NCBI RefSeq assembly: GCF_018991925.1
Contig: NW_024748870.1
Coordinates: 3,062,705-3,126,704 of the forward strand
Source: Homarus americanus
Taxonomy: Eukaryota > Arthropoda > Malacostraca > Decapoda > Nephropidae
Direction of reading: 5' to 3'
DNA: 64,000 bases
The notes under the pieces were generated by a model. It had not been told where the DNA came from and ran no database searches. It saw only the letters and a program-made list of their open reading frames with translations. This document shows, piece after piece, positions 13,701 to 25,345 of the stretch; within the stretch, counting starts at the first letter, position 1; the number at the start of each line of letters is the position of its first letter. Position numbers and translations under genes: made by a program.

Positions 13701-16700
13701 AGAAGAGAATTTATGTACAATAGTGATGCGATTTTTTTTTTTACAATTACTTGAGGAAGTAGTAGTTTGCTGTAGCTCCCTGCCGTGACATGATAACGAA
13801 AACAAACACATTGACCGCCATAATCTGACTCAAGAAATAGTTTATCTAGTCTTTCGACAAGTAACGACAAGTTACTTTTTAATGTTGCTGGAATAAGTGA
13901 AGTGAGACTGTTTCTGGTAAGTAGATCTTTCAGAATATTATATATGATCTTGTTACTTTGTTTAAACATGTGAATATATTACAGTATTTGGTGTCGTGTG
14001 TGTGTGTGTGGTTGGGGGGGATATTTTCTTCTCGTTATTGTGGAATTGTATGTATCTATTTTTCGCTTCTGTGTTTAGACCGCCGCTGAGGATATTATAT
14101 CTGGTGTTTGTGTTTGCTTGAGTCCAATTTTGAATTTAAGTTACTGTAGTACTTGGATATTAACATATGCAAAATCTCGGTATTTCCTATCAATGCTAAC
14201 CAGTCAAAAGGGTTTGGCCACTTTGAATTCCAAACCTTTGTGTTTATGGGATGTTACTAGGCTTTAGGAGTGAGTTTATGATGTAACGTGACTTGTTTTT
14301 TCATACTGCCAGAAGAGTAAGTTCTTTCATGTCATTTGAAATATTCGTCAGACTCCATTCAAACTGAGTAACTATTTTAAATATGTTTTCTCGCTGTAGT
14401 TTTCTAATTAGCGCATATTTTGTGGGCTGGTGTGTGTGTGTGTGTGTGTGTGTCCAGGCTCATTAGTGCAATGACTCAGCCATCGTTGAATTGATTTTGG
14501 TCAAATTTGGTTCACGGATGGCAGTCAACTAGAACTAAATCTGCCACGTTATTGCTGTTACAGTATACAAATTAGCTACCTAATTTGCATAATTTCTATT
14601 TTCTTGTTTAAGGATCGTTATCATGTTACATATCCATTGTTCCTCTGATTTTCTCCCAACTTGGAGCAGAGGTGATGGTCTTATCTCGACAAAAGCTGCA
14701 GTCCATTTAGTTCTGCAAATTAGATACTTAATAACTGCATTATTTTCACTTTCATCCGTGGCTCAGTCCAACCAGTTTATTAGGCGTTTACTTGAGTGTA
14801 CAGTGCCTACCTTGGGAGAAAAACTGGTAGGACAGGATACTCACCTATGAACTTATGAGAGGGGCTCCAGCGCTCTACGGAGGACGGCAGGAGGGAATGA
14901 CCGAACCTAAAGGCGGCGGCAGAGAAGGAGGAAGAGATGCCTGGGTCCACCTTAGGGTCATAGCCGTCCCAGTAACCCTGTGATAAGGTGGAGGAGGAGG
15001 AGGAACAAGATAAAGCAAAACACGGGCAGAGGATCGGATGTAGGAGGCGAAAGGAAAATATTTATATGAAAGAAAACAAGAAGAGGAGGTAGAATGAGAT
15101 GTAGAGAAAGAAATTATAAAGAAAATGGGAGAAAAAAAATACCAAAGGAGAGACGAGAGGAAGAAATTTTATGAGATGAGGAAGAAGACAGAAAACAGAC
15201 AGGAAGGAGAATGGGAGGAGCACCAGAAGAAAAAAAGATAAATATTAGAGAGAAGTAAAATATCTCGGTTATCAACATATCTGGATCATCAAAAGAATAT
15301 TAAATTACCTGTATAAAAAAGGAAATATTTCACCATACGAGTAGTAACATGGTATAACAACTTTCTTTTATTCTATTAGCTTTGACTGTTGATTAAGAAC
15401 AGTTTACGTTTACTGTTTTAGGTTAATATATAGGACTAACCCATGAGCGTGTTATTTTTATTACTGTTTATTTTCTTACAAGCAGCTTCAACATGTACGT
15501 CAAGGCACCTAATTACCTCTTTCTGCAACAGGAGACCGAATTGCTCCATCACTTCTCGACCCAACAGCTGTGGCAGGAACTCATTGTAGGTGATATGCTG
15601 AATCTGAGCAGCGATTATCCTACGAACTTCCTAAACACAGAGATCAGAGATGTAATTAATACCACCCTTTCCATGTTTAGGTTAGATTAGGTTAGGTAGT
15701 CAACTCTATATGAAATGCAAGATGGGAAGTGTTATTGTGAATTCCCAGAGTTGATTACATGCGAGGCCCTTAACTGTGTGATGGAGGAGGTTTAGCGAGG
15801 GAGACGGGAAGTTAGGTTATCGGGTGTGTTGTGAGGCCCTTAACTGTGTGATGGAGGAGGTTTAGCGAGGGAGATGGGAAGCTAGGTTATCGGGTGTGTT
15901 GTGAGGCCCTTAACTGTGTGATGGAGGAGGTTTAGCGAGGGAGACGGGAAGTTAGGTTATCGGGTGTGTTGTGAGGCCCTTAACTGTGTGATGGAGGAGG
16001 TTTAGAGGGGAGATGGGAAGCTAGGTTATCGGGTGTGTTGTGAGGCCCTTAACTGTGTGATGGAGGTTTAACGAGGGAGACGGGAAGTTAGGTTATCGGG
16101 TGTGTTGTGAGGCCCTTAACTGTGTGATGGAGGAGGTTTAGCGAGGGAGACGGGAAGCTCGGTTATCGGGTGTGTGTGGTATAGCAAGTTTAAGCATATC
16201 ATTTATATCACTACCCACCACACACACACACCTACCTGGTATAACCTCTCGTCATCCCAGTGCGGGTTGAGAGAGCCAAGATCCATGGCCAAGCGGTTGT
16301 GTTCTCTCATTAACAAGATGTGGGAGCAGGTGAGGATCAGTTGCTCATTAACCCGGATCTCGCCTGAAAAAAAACAAACAATACCAATCATTTCACCTTT
16401 ACTTAATGGTTCAACCTCCTTCTACCCTTCCACTGACGCAATTGTTAGTATCCATGGGCACCACAGTGGCACCCAAATACAAGCAGTATATCCTCAGTGA
16501 AACCATTAACAGCAGCCATTAGAATCGTCAGTTATATTCATCACTACCATTGGCGCCACAACAACCACCACCAACACCACACCACTATCAACTCTTATTA
16601 TAAACCACCACCATCATCATCACTACCATTAGCATTACAACTGTCAGCACCAACACCACACCACTATCAACTCTTATTATAAACCACCATCATTATCACT

Positions 16701-19700
16701 ACCATTAGCATTACAACTGTCAGCACCAACACCACACCACTATCAACTCTTATTATAAACCACCATCATCATCACTACCATTAGCATTACAACTGTCAGC
16801 ACCACCACCACACCACTATCAACTCTTATTATAAACCACCATCATCATCACTACCATTAGCATTACAACTGTCAGCACCAACACCACACCACTATCAACT
16901 CTTATTATAAACCACCATCATCATCACTACCATTAGCATTACAACTGTCAGCACTGTTACGAACCCCTCCACCCAGCACTACGAACCACGCCATCTATTG
17001 TCCTGATCTACCTACCCAGCACCACAAGCAACGCCATCTAGGGACGAGACACGAGTATGACTCGTCTTAGTTACCACTCCGGGGTTTCCCTTCTCCATAT
17101 CCTGGTTGTTGCGTCACCTCCTCAAAGTCTTATTTGTCAGCTCCAATTCGAGGAGAGAGGACTTGGCTCTGGGAAGTGACCACAGGATCATCTATCCTCT
17201 AAACCTACGGACAGTGACTACCTACCGTCTTCTACAATACTCAGCCTTACTCGTCAGCCATCTCAGCTCCTCACTTAAGTACTTGTATCTTGTATTGCCT
17301 CCCCCACGTCCACTTGCTTCAAAATTGTTTATGTTGTATTAATATGTATATACTGTTAATGTTTAGGTTAAGTTTGGTTAAGGGTAATTTATAAGCTGAA
17401 TATTTTGTTAAGGGATTTATGGTACTTTATTATACGCAACGAAAACTCGCATCCTTTGTCTACCCTTTTATAGTCCGATTGTCTTTGTTTTTGTTGTTGT
17501 TGTTACCTGTTGGGATCTGGGTAGACGTATAACTATATTCTAAATCCCCAACTCGTAACAGCACCAACACCACACCACTATCAACTCTTATTATAAACCA
17601 CCATCATTATCACTACCATTAGCATTACAACTGTCAGCACCAACACCACACCACTATCAACTCTTATTATAAACCACCATCATTATCACTACCATTAGCA
17701 TTACAACTGTCAGCACCAACACCACACCACTATCAACTCTTATTATAAACCACCATCATCATCACTACCATTAGCATTACAACTGTCAGCACCAACACCA
17801 CACCACTATCAACTCTTATTATAAACCACCATCATTATCACTACCATTAGCATTACAACTGTCAGCACCAACACCACACCACTATCAACTCTTATTATAA
17901 ACCACCATCATCATCACTACCATTAGCATTACAACTGTCAGCACCAACACCACACCACTATCAACTCTTATTATAAACCACCATCATCATCACTACCATT
18001 AGCATTACAACTGTCAGCACCAACACCACACCACTATCAACTCTTATTATAAACCACCATCATCATCACTACCATTAGCATTACAACTGTCAGCACCACC
18101 ACCATCATGACCCGCCACTCACCTGCCAGGAAACACCTCTGGGAGCCTGAGCCTCGTATGCAGCCTTCGTCGGGTATGTCCGTCTTGAGGGGGAGGAGCG
18201 ACTTGAGAGGCATTCCGGGGAAACCGTCGTGTGTACGCATGAGGCCCCCTACACCAGACCTCAGCTCTCTGACCAATACACACACATACACACGGTTAAT
18301 ACAGACGTTATGGGGCCTCAGGACTAAGTTAAGGTCCAGAACTAGTTTCCCTGACCCTTGGTAACTCCTGGAGACCTGTGGGACTTAATTATTTTTAATT
18401 TCCTTGAAGAAAATGAACCTGATTATTTTTTGATAGTTGATTACAAAGGAGTTTTTATTTTATGAATACTGTATGTTGATATAGTGTTAAAATGCTTCTG
18501 TAAACAATGAAAGCACCACTTTTAGGTGACTCTGGAAGTGGTAAGGATGAAAACTTGTGGATTCACCTGGCTGCTCTCTCGTTGCCGCCATACACTGTGT
18601 TGCCGTCGATGACGCTGGTCAGCAAATTGAACTGTGTGCGCGGACCTGCAGGAGATGATATACTCGTATCTTGTTCATGTGAACAGTTTCAGCCTCCAGA
18701 CGCTAACAGGTAAGAAATATACTGACCTCAAAATGTCCTTTATAAACATAGTTTACTGTCTTTGAACCCCTAACAGATTCTGCAGCCTTTTAATGCTTAT
18801 ATTTTGACATTAGATAATCTCACTAAGGTACACCGGAAGGTAGAAAAACCCAGCATGTTTACTTTCTCACCCAGTCTACAGTTCTGTTGGACGCCTGGGA
18901 AGCCTCTGGCGAAGTCGATACAGGTGAACTTGAAGAGCCTATAGAAGGGGTCGTCATGGGGGATGTTGATCTCGAAGCAGTAAGGGTTCTTGAGGGCCGG
19001 GGGTCGGTTGCAACACTCCTCAATTTCGTTCTTGTTCCGCGGGTCTGTTGAGGTGGACACACAGCACCCAGGTTAGTGGTGGTTAATGGTTGAGATTGAT
19101 GGATCAGACCTTACTAGCTGGCTACACCATACGGAATGTCTAAATGACTACTGGCTAAAAACATATTTCCATTAATCTTGCAGAACTTTGGGTATGTTAT
19201 ATGAACCTTACATTAACAACAGCCAGGGTAGAAGAAAACTGTTTATGGTAGAGCAGAAAGTTAGGTAACAGCGAGGTAGTTGAAGTGATATTCTGTGAGG
19301 GGTGAAGGAAGCAGGCCCGGATTATCCATTAGGCGCAGTAGGCACAGTGCCTAGGGCCTACGAAAATATAACGAGAACTTTTCTTTCCCTTTTTCTACAG
19401 GTTATTATTAAATTGATACTGAGGTACTTTTTTCCATTTATTTATTACTTAATCCTATTAGTGTCCGCCAGCTAGCTGTGCTTCTTGTAAACAAAACTTT
19501 TTCTGTACTGTACAAGAACACCTGATCACACCCATTTTCTTTTACTCAATTCATGGCAAACATCACTGAATCTTATTCTTTCGACATCACATTTTATAAT
19601 TAGGTACTAGCTTGTGTTATTAGTGAATATGCTGTCAAATGGGGCCCCATATCTTGGAGGTGCCTAAGGCCTACGAAAGTCTTAACCCGGCCCTGGAAGG

Positions 19701-21092
19701 AAGGTGAGCTTGGAGGCCTCCAGTGAGTTTTGCCTTACGTGTGTCAGTGAGGTGCCTTATACACTATAAGTTAATTGTGAGTTATTTAATGAGTGTGTAT
19801 GGGGTACTTACATAAAAGGTGTAGGAGTGAGGGAAGTGCCTAGAAGAGGGGGGATGGGTGTACCTAGAGGGGTAGCGGTGAGAGTAAAGTCGTGGTCCAT
19901 CAGCTGCCCCCAAGACACCAGCAAGAGGGTGGCGGCGTGGTCGTGGAAGCCGTCGTCGCGGTGGATCATAGAAGACACGATTCGCGGGTTGGGCAGCTGG
20001 TGACCGTCCCGAGCCAGTCGCGGGCTGCCGATACCGTCACTGTAGTCTGGCGGGAGGAACCTGCCGGAAGGAGCAGAGTCGGCTGGTGATATTAGGACAT
20101 GACCTTGGTAGTTTACTGGCGACCCGGGGAGGGCGAGTGATGTACAGTGAAGACACGCGAAAACAAGAACTGAATAAACAAGTTAAAATGCAATTTACCT
20201 GGAGAAGACAGAATTGATGGCGCCCCAGGTGGGACTGTGGAGGTTGTTGCAGAGGCCGTCGTACCGCCGGAACTTGCCTGGGGTGCAGGTCATGGGCAAG
20301 GCGAAGCGAGGACACACTTTGGTTGCTGATGTCTTAGTCATGTCCACCAGGGGAAGGTTGTGAAACAGTTCCGACGCCGTCAGTCCGTACCTGGCCAGGA
20401 CAGAAAGTTTGCCATTATTTCTGATTAGAAATGTTTCTTCTTAAACTTTTTTTTCTGAATCAATGAAATTCTCGTTTAGCTTCATTAAGAACCATAACAG
20501 ATCTGTGTACAAAGAACGCTAGATATTTCTACGGTAGTCGCCCGTGTCGTCGCTTGGAACCGATAATAACAGCGTCGGTGAAAAATGCAATTATTTACAA
20601 CAAAACCAATAAATAATGTAATGATGGCTTTATTCTGCGATAATTGCGATATTTGGAATGTACAGTACATAAATTAGGTTAAGACGTAATGTTTTGGCAC
20701 ATACTTCTCACGACTGTAAAACAAAAGGTGTATTGATGCAATGAACACTTGCTCAAGGGAGATTATTATTGCTCTAGTTGTGATGCCAATTACTCATTAT
20801 CTGTCATTATGAGGTTTATACGTGACTTGATCCTCGTGTTTCCATTACGAACTTAGGTAAGACATTATCTCCCAATGTCTTGTTACACTAAAGCCGTGTG
20901 TCTCTGTGTTCTCGTATAGAATTTTCCCCACAAGTATTATAAAATTTATCGCAGGGTAATAGAAATGGACACCCATCACCAGTTAGGTTAGGTTAGGTTT
21001 TATCGTGTCAACTGTTCTGATGCGAAGCTGTTTGTGTCATTGTTCATTTGTTGTTTATTGTACGGATCTGTAGTTGGAACATAACCTCTCTC

Positions 21093-21123
<31 letters not shown>

Positions 21124-22201
21124 AATCACTAACACACACACAAACATTTCTAACGGCAGAACGAAGGTGACTCACGTACTCACCTTGTGCGTTATATCCA
21201 GAGCATCAGAAATAACAAGCATACACTATGTTAGTTTTATTGCCAAGCCAAAACATTAGTTATTGTGTCTTCAGCTCTAAACTGATGTCCTGTTTACACT
21301 GGTCACCGAGTTGAGTGACTGTCTGTCCTTTTCGGTACATACATACATGCATACATACATATAGTGGACGCTTTAGTTATGGTAGCAGACATTCCGATCG
21401 TCCACACACACACACACACACACTACAGCCCCCCCCTGCACGCATTTACTTACTAAACACTACAGCGAGTATAGCAAGAACTGAGGAAAAAATCAAGTGT
21501 GACATTCGTGTAAAAAAAGACCATTTTGTGATCAGGTAATGGCCCATTGTATTGTTTCTGGGCCGTTTTGTTCTTGTAACTGTTTCTGTCAGTCGATTGA
21601 TAGATAGATAGATAGATAGATAGATATGTTGATGGATTTGTTGATTTATTGATTGATATATACATACACCCCGTCATGCATATTGACAACAATGACATGC
21701 ACTTAAGTTGTGACCCAGACACTGTACAATTCATCACATACTTGACAACTCATCCACACGTGTTGTGGTGTCAAGGTGTCAGTACTTCCGTGTGTATAAG
21801 AGAGAGAGAGAGAGAGAGAGTAACCACGGCAATAACCACAGGTGAGGTATGTGTGGGTGCTCGTGGTAACAAGGTCGTTCACACAGCAGCCAGCCTCAGC
21901 CTCCCCCACCCAACACCCCCTGGCGACACAAGACGAAGTGCAGCAACAACTAACTTTTGTAATGTGACGCTGTTAGGCTTTTCACACTGAGCCATTGTGA
22001 GAGAGAATGAGCGAGTCATTTTGTGTTGCGAGTGTCTTTGTATACTTTCAAAATGTAGAGCTGCATGTTGTAGGTTAGGCTAGGCTAAAACTATAATGTT
22101 TTTTAACCTGTGTGATAGTGTATGTGTGTTCCTGTGTAAGTTCAGGATTTCAAATTTGTCTTGGCACTGACTTTCAACCCCAAACACACTGAAAACGTCT
22201 T

Positions 22202-22255
<54 letters not shown>

Positions 22256-24541
22256 CTTCCAAATACTATAGTTTTAAATTTAAACCCGCCTTATGACTTC
22301 TTAAAGTTACGGTAATGTAAAAAACGGTAGAGTAATGCAGATGAACAGGGTTGATGGAGGATGAAGATGTACTTGAACAACACAGAGAACATAGCTAATA
22401 GCACACTAGTGAGATAACCCTTAGACTCAAGGCCACAGCAACATACTTCTAGCGCATTTGAGCTAAGTAAGCGACAGATAGCGCTCACAAAAAAACCCAC
22501 ATTTTATGACGTGCCTGCTTGTGTGCTTAGCCACCGAGTAACACATTTTATGCCATTGTCTAAGAACACACTGAGGCTAAAGGTTTTTATAGTAACATAA
22601 AGATACATTAACGGCAGTAGGTATCACTTAGTTGGTGTGTAGTGGTGGAGGCTTATCGTGTTAGTTACTTAAATTCTTGCAAAGCACAGCTTGCCACACA
22701 TCTCCACTCCCTTCCTCCAGTGATATAAATAAAAGAGTTCATTGTGGTGAGCTATGTTAAGGTGACTGTCAGGTGCTTGACTCGTCTAAGATTCTCTCAG
22801 ACAAAGGAAATATTTGGTTTTAGGTCAATTTCCGTGAAGCGTCATTCCTCCGGACTTCAACGTCAACTGCAGTCCCGTCATAACTTTGTAGTGCTGTTGT
22901 TATGTTCCACAGACTAGATGAAACAATAAAAATCTTATTCATAATAAAGTTTTTAGCAGAAGAAAGTTTTTCTCTAGAAATAAACAAAAAGATCTGGGTC
23001 CATTACGTGACGTCACTTGAGCTCGGCAACATCTCACAGGAAGCTTCACTATAAAGCCTAACTATCCTTTCTATAATCTTCAGTGTCAAAATTCTACAGT
23101 ATTTAGAGGATATATTACAACTTAAAATACCCGTAATAATCTTAAAAAATACACAAAATAATAGTCATACAGAGCTTGTGAAAACACTACCATGGTCACC
23201 AGTTCATTTTGCACCTCACATACGATCCTCTTGTGGTGTATGATAAGGTCACTTGTGTACAACTTGAAAACCTTATGGGGAAAAGAGTATTGCCAGAAAA
23301 AAATACAGCGAAACTTCTATTTAACGGACTACTGTATATGGAGAGAGAAGTGCGTTTTATCGAAGTTTCACCGTATATACTGTAAGTTGAACCACTTCGT
23401 AATTTAACTCTGTTCGCCTTAACTTATTGTATACATTTAGACGTCAACTGAACGGCAGGTCATATAAGGAAGGCTGTGATTGGCTGCAGACGTTCTACAC
23501 AGACCAGTGATATGCATGGTAGCAACAAGAGTCAAGGAGGACTTACTGGGTGGCGAGGATGCTAGAGGCTTCGAGGAGCATCTCTCCAATGGGGGCTATC
23601 TCTTCCGGCATGATTTCTCCCTTGGAGGGATTCACAGCTGACAGACAGACAGACATTGAAAAACTTTAAGTCATAACAAAGTAATTTAGTACATCAGATG
23701 AAATTTTTCTGACTTGTATTTTTATATTCACTCTCTCCAGAAAAGTATCTTTACGGAAAGGTTCGATGACTTCCATAATGAACACTATGACTCCTGTTGT
23801 CTCGGTAGGGTTGTCAAAAACCTTCGTCCGTTGTCATATTGTCTCACACTGAACCGTTAAGATACTTTTTGGAGTGTGTACTGTACTGCTGAATGAAGGT
23901 CAATGAATATAACTCGAATCTTGATTTAATGTTTTAGTCATTATTATTTTAGGGTTAACTAAAGCAGAAATTCTGTAAAGTCGGATCAAACTATTGCAAC
24001 TCTCACTATCAAATATAAACAAACAGTTCATGCCTGCATACATGTTAATAATGTAAAATTAAATCACTCTTACATGTGACTTTGACAGTTTTAATGGATC
24101 GTTTACCTATTCGTGAAGAAGCGGTGAACAGAGCAGCTTCAACATCGGCGTAGGTTATACACACCGTGCCCGGCAACCTGTTAAAACCAAAATAAATTAA
24201 TCACGTGATTTCTATTGGGTTAGCTTCTAAGGGAGCGTCCATGTTATCAAGTACTGTACTGAGGATAGTGAATATCTCGCCAACACACCGTCACAGCCAG
24301 TCTGGTTAGGTCAGGTCAGGTCAGGTCCTAACTACCCTGGCCCAAATCAAACGTCCGTGGCACACACGTTATAAGTCAATGTTTATAACACTCACGGGAC
24401 GTTGACCACGTTAGTGAAGAGCGCCTGACGGTGGGAGGTGTGCCGCTTGACTCCACGTACTATTTGGAGGGCGCAAGAGTCCACCTTGGCCGCATACGCC
24501 CACGTCCACATAGACGCCAGGAGCAGGGCGTGGTGGATCAT
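7581..24541 (-). CDS. Secreted animal heme peroxidase (chorion peroxidase/peroxinectin-like), 17 coding exons
   Basis: Exons, 5' to 3': 24541-24396, 24177-24107, 23637-23547, 20390-20199, 20060-19864, 19044-18871, 18645-18567, 18268-18123, 16363-16236, 15630-15517, 14977-14845, 13241-13114, 12744-12635, 12323-12231, 11543-11374, 10086-9978, 7749-7581. All introns are GT-AG and the joined frame is open (2250 nt, 749 aa). Seen: a signal peptide (about residues 1-18) and a Cys-rich peroxidase domain. By homology to myeloperoxidase: WGQLMDHDF gives heme-linked Asp222, distal His223 and Ca-binding Asp224; GEIRVNE gives catalytic Arg369 and heme-linked Glu372; FRFGHSL gives proximal His473; FNIQRGRE gives its partner Asn554. 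The family uses H2O2 to oxidise halides or phenols, in arthropods for immunity, cell adhesion or eggshell hardening. I see no RGD or KGD integrin motif in the translated parts, so chorion-peroxidase-like is the safer name. The last five residues and the stop come from a MITE. Confidence 0.93.
8580..8775. repeat. CACCA/CAACACCATCAC-type low-complexity repeat
   Basis: An imperfect repeat of ACCACCAGTCAACACCATCA-like units lies in the last peroxidase intron. It is simple-sequence DNA with no coding value. Confidence 0.8.
9230..9275. mobile_element. Fragment of a hAT-like MITE end
   Basis: The string ending GTATCCGCCCCT, preceded by GGACCTCCCC and TTTTGAAA, resembles the right end of the element at 62573-62901 (CTGGATCCGCCCTTG). 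Only one end is visible, so this is a remnant. Confidence 0.35.
10870..11373. repeat. 30-bp minisatellite abutting a peroxidase splice donor
   Basis: About 16 copies of a unit containing GGTGGTGATTGGTGGAGGAC followed by CTGYCTRGGG, with small variation and a few truncated copies. The array sits in the intron between peroxidase exons 16 and 15 and runs up to the donor of exon 15 at 11374. On the gene strand each unit carries CCAGGCAGGTCCTCCACC, which resembles the real junction CCTGG|GTAAGTCCTCCACC. Confidence 0.9.
11558..11607. repeat. (TAA)n microsatellite
   Basis: A (ATA)n tract with one short interruption lies in the intron upstream of peroxidase exon 15, only 14 bp from the acceptor on the gene strand. 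Confidence 0.9.
11885..12160. repeat. Degenerate tandem repeat, about 25-bp unit
   Basis: Recurring GAAGGCCACAACTTTT-like and CTGAAG..ACAAC strings are spaced irregularly within the peroxidase intron between exons 15 and 14. The copies are strongly diverged, so this is an old array. Confidence 0.5.
12635..12744 (-). CDS. Peroxidase exon 13: Asn partner of the proximal His
   Basis: The exon encodes [20 protein letters not shown] followed by [16 protein letters not shown]. Asn554 corresponds to the Asn that hydrogen-bonds the proximal His in myeloperoxidase. A poly-G run (12613-12624 on the plus strand) lies just downstream of the donor. Confidence 0.92.
12815..13060. repeat. Degenerate repeat rich in TAGGTTA and GGTCACGTGAAT
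   Basis: About three diverged copies of an 80-bp module with AGGTTAAATTAGGTCACGTG and TTATCACATAAGTC in the intron between peroxidase exons 13 and 12. No function is evident. Confidence 0.5.
14845..14977 (-). CDS. Peroxidase exon 11: proximal His
   Basis: The exon encodes [18 protein letters not shown] followed by [12 protein letters not shown]. His473 in FRFGHS is the expected fifth ligand of heme iron. The acceptor is TCACAG|GG and the donor ATAG|GTGAGT. Phases fit the neighbouring exons. Confidence 0.92.
15760..16175. repeat. 70-bp minisatellite, about six copies
   Basis: The unit begins GTGAGGCCCTTAACTGTGTG and ends GGTTATCGGGTGTGTT. Period measured from ATGGAGG positions is 70, 70, 70, 69 and 67 bp. 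Copies differ at only a few sites, so the array is young. It fills most of the intron between peroxidase exons 10 and 9. Confidence 0.92.
16236..16363 (-). CDS. Peroxidase exon 9: catalytic Arg and heme-linked Glu
   Basis: The exon opens with GEIRVNEQL. Arg369 and Glu372 match the catalytic Arg and ester-linked Glu of myeloperoxidase (R-x-x-E). It continues with the family signatures MREHNR and [12 protein letters not shown]. The acceptor follows a strong T-run (TTTTTTTTCAG) and the donor is CAG|GTAGGT. A 70-bp minisatellite begins about 60 bases downstream of the donor. Confidence 0.92.
16555..18104. repeat. 76-bp minisatellite split by a solo LTR
   Basis: Near-identical 76-bp units contain CTGTCAGCACCAACACCACA and ACTCTTATTATAAACCACCA. 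About five copies lie at 16555-16954 and about seven at 17561-18104. The array is in the intron between peroxidase exons 9 and 8, and its right end is only about 18 bp from the donor of exon 8. The middle is interrupted by an LTR at 16955-17560. Confidence 0.92.
16955..17560. mobile_element. Solo LTR of a retrotransposon
   Basis: A 606-bp segment starts TGTTACGAACCCC and ends CCCAACTCGTAACA, so it has TG...CA ends within an 8-bp inverted repeat (TGTTACGA/TCGTAACA). It is flanked by a 4-bp duplication GCAC (16951-16954 and 17561-17564) and splits an otherwise regular minisatellite. No internal retrotransposon region is present, which fits a solo LTR left by LTR-LTR recombination. The sequence is unlike the gypsy LTRs at 48011 and 53566. 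Orientation is not clear. Confidence 0.8.
19312..19695. mobile_element. hAT-like non-autonomous element with 8-bp target duplication
   Basis: A 384-bp segment has ends CAGGCCCGGATTA and TTAACCCGGCCCTG, which are imperfect inverted repeats. It is flanked by a perfect 8-bp duplication GAAGGAAG (19304-19311 and 19696-19703), the hallmark of hAT transposition. Subterminal copies of GGCCTACGAAA occur near both ends. No transposase is encoded. It lies in the intron between peroxidase exons 6 and 5. Confidence 0.85.
19864..20060 (-). CDS. Peroxidase exon 5: distal heme site
   Basis: This exon encodes residues of the FLPPDYSDG through LTATPL segment. The motif WGQLMDHDF carries the distal His223, the preceding Asp222 expected to form a heme ester, and Asp224 expected to bind calcium. 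Assignments are by homology to mammalian peroxidases. The acceptor GCAG|GTTCC and donor CTAG|GTACAC are clear. Confidence 0.92.
21087..21122. repeat. (TC)n microsatellite
   Basis: A pure (TC)n run in the large peroxidase intron (20391-23546). Further short tracts in the same intron are (CA)n at about 21404-21422, (GATA)n at 21600-21627, (GA)n at 21800-21820 and (CA)n at 22206-22252. Confidence 0.9.
22206..22252. repeat. (CA)n microsatellite
   Basis: A pure run of about 23 CA units inside a peroxidase intron. Confidence 0.95.
23306..23373. mobile_element. 68-bp pogo/Tigger-like mini-element
   Basis: The ends are CAGCGAAACTTC and GAAGTTTCACCG, imperfect inverted repeats flanked by TA on both sides (23304-23305 and 23374-23375). 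The left end continues TATTTAACGGAC, as in the 304-bp element at 7294. It is little more than two terminal repeats joined together. It lies in the intron between peroxidase exons 4 and 3. Confidence 0.65.
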
Positions 24542-24554
24542 GGCTGACACAATC
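24396..24554 (-). CDS. Peroxidase exon 1: short 5' UTR, start codon and signal peptide
   Basis: The ATG at 24541-24539 opens [17 protein letters not shown], a typical signal peptide with a likely cleavage after the Tyr-Ala-Ala region. An acceptor-like TCCTCCCCAG ends at 24555, which suggests a separate upstream 5' UTR exon and leaves 13 nt of UTR here. An in-frame ATG further upstream (24592) lies before this acceptor and is less likely to be used. The donor is CCC|GTGAGT at 24396/24395, phase 2. Confidence 0.85.
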
Positions 24555-25190
24555 CTGGGGAGGAAAACGTAAAGAAACTTGAAGGAAAACATACCTCGAG
24601 CCCTCTTCGTGTCTAGTTTAACCCTCGATTTCCTTTAACCTGTCGCAGTTTAAGAAATTTCTGACACATACCATCGACTTAAAACCAAACTGGATGTCTA
24701 CTGTCACTGTCAATAAATTAGTTTAATTTACCTCCATTCCAGAGCCTCGGCATAGCACATATAGTTATTACTGCTTTTACTTGTCCTGCTAAATCAAGCA
24801 AAAGAATTTTCACGACCGCATGTTGTAAAGGTAACGAAGTCCTGTTTTATCATATACAGTACTGTATATATTTTTTTATTCACTAATTACCATAATCCAC
24901 ATACAATATAATAAATTTTTCAAGGATTAACCATGACTTGTTAAATACAAATCTTTAATATTTCCCCCCGGAATTTTGCAATATGTGGGTTGTCCAATTA
25001 TGTTCTTCGAGATAAATATGGTGAAATTCCTCAATACATTACAAACATTTATACTGACTGTCACTGTCGCCACGGTTATTCGATTTGATAAAGCGAGGAT
25101 CCTTCACACTAAGGTTCTGCGGTTAGTGTGTGTGGCTCAGCGGGCCGGCTCCCACCTGGCGGACTGTGCGGGTGTCTTTTTCTGAACATT
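24555..25190. other. 5' flank of the peroxidase gene
   Basis: This AT-rich segment is upstream of the first coding exon. It should hold the promoter or an intron leading to an upstream 5' UTR exon. I see no convincing TATA-plus-initiator pair and do not assign a start site. Confidence 0.4.
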
Positions 25191-25194
25191 GTCC

Positions 25195-25345
25195 TCATGG
25201 GGGAGGGGGGTATGCTGTCCTCGTGGGGGTATACTGTCCTCGTAGGGGTATGCTGTCCTCGTAGGGGTATACTGTCCTCGTAGTGGTATACTGTCCTCGG
25301 GGGTTTATTGTCCTCGTCGGGGGTATACTGCCCTCGATAGTGTTA
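25195..25345. repeat. Minisatellite, about 21-bp unit
   Basis: Six to seven imperfect units of the type GGTATACTGTCCTCGTAGGG. The short minus-strand open frame across it is repeat-derived. Confidence 0.8.

Noticed and set aside
16555..18104. CRISPR-like regular array
   Set aside because: The units are contiguous tandem copies with no unique spacers, and the host is a eukaryote. The same holds for the 70-bp and 30-bp arrays.
7581..24541. Naming the peroxidase peroxinectin
   Set aside because: Overall exon content fits the group, but I see no RGD or KGD cell-adhesion motif, so I keep the broader name.
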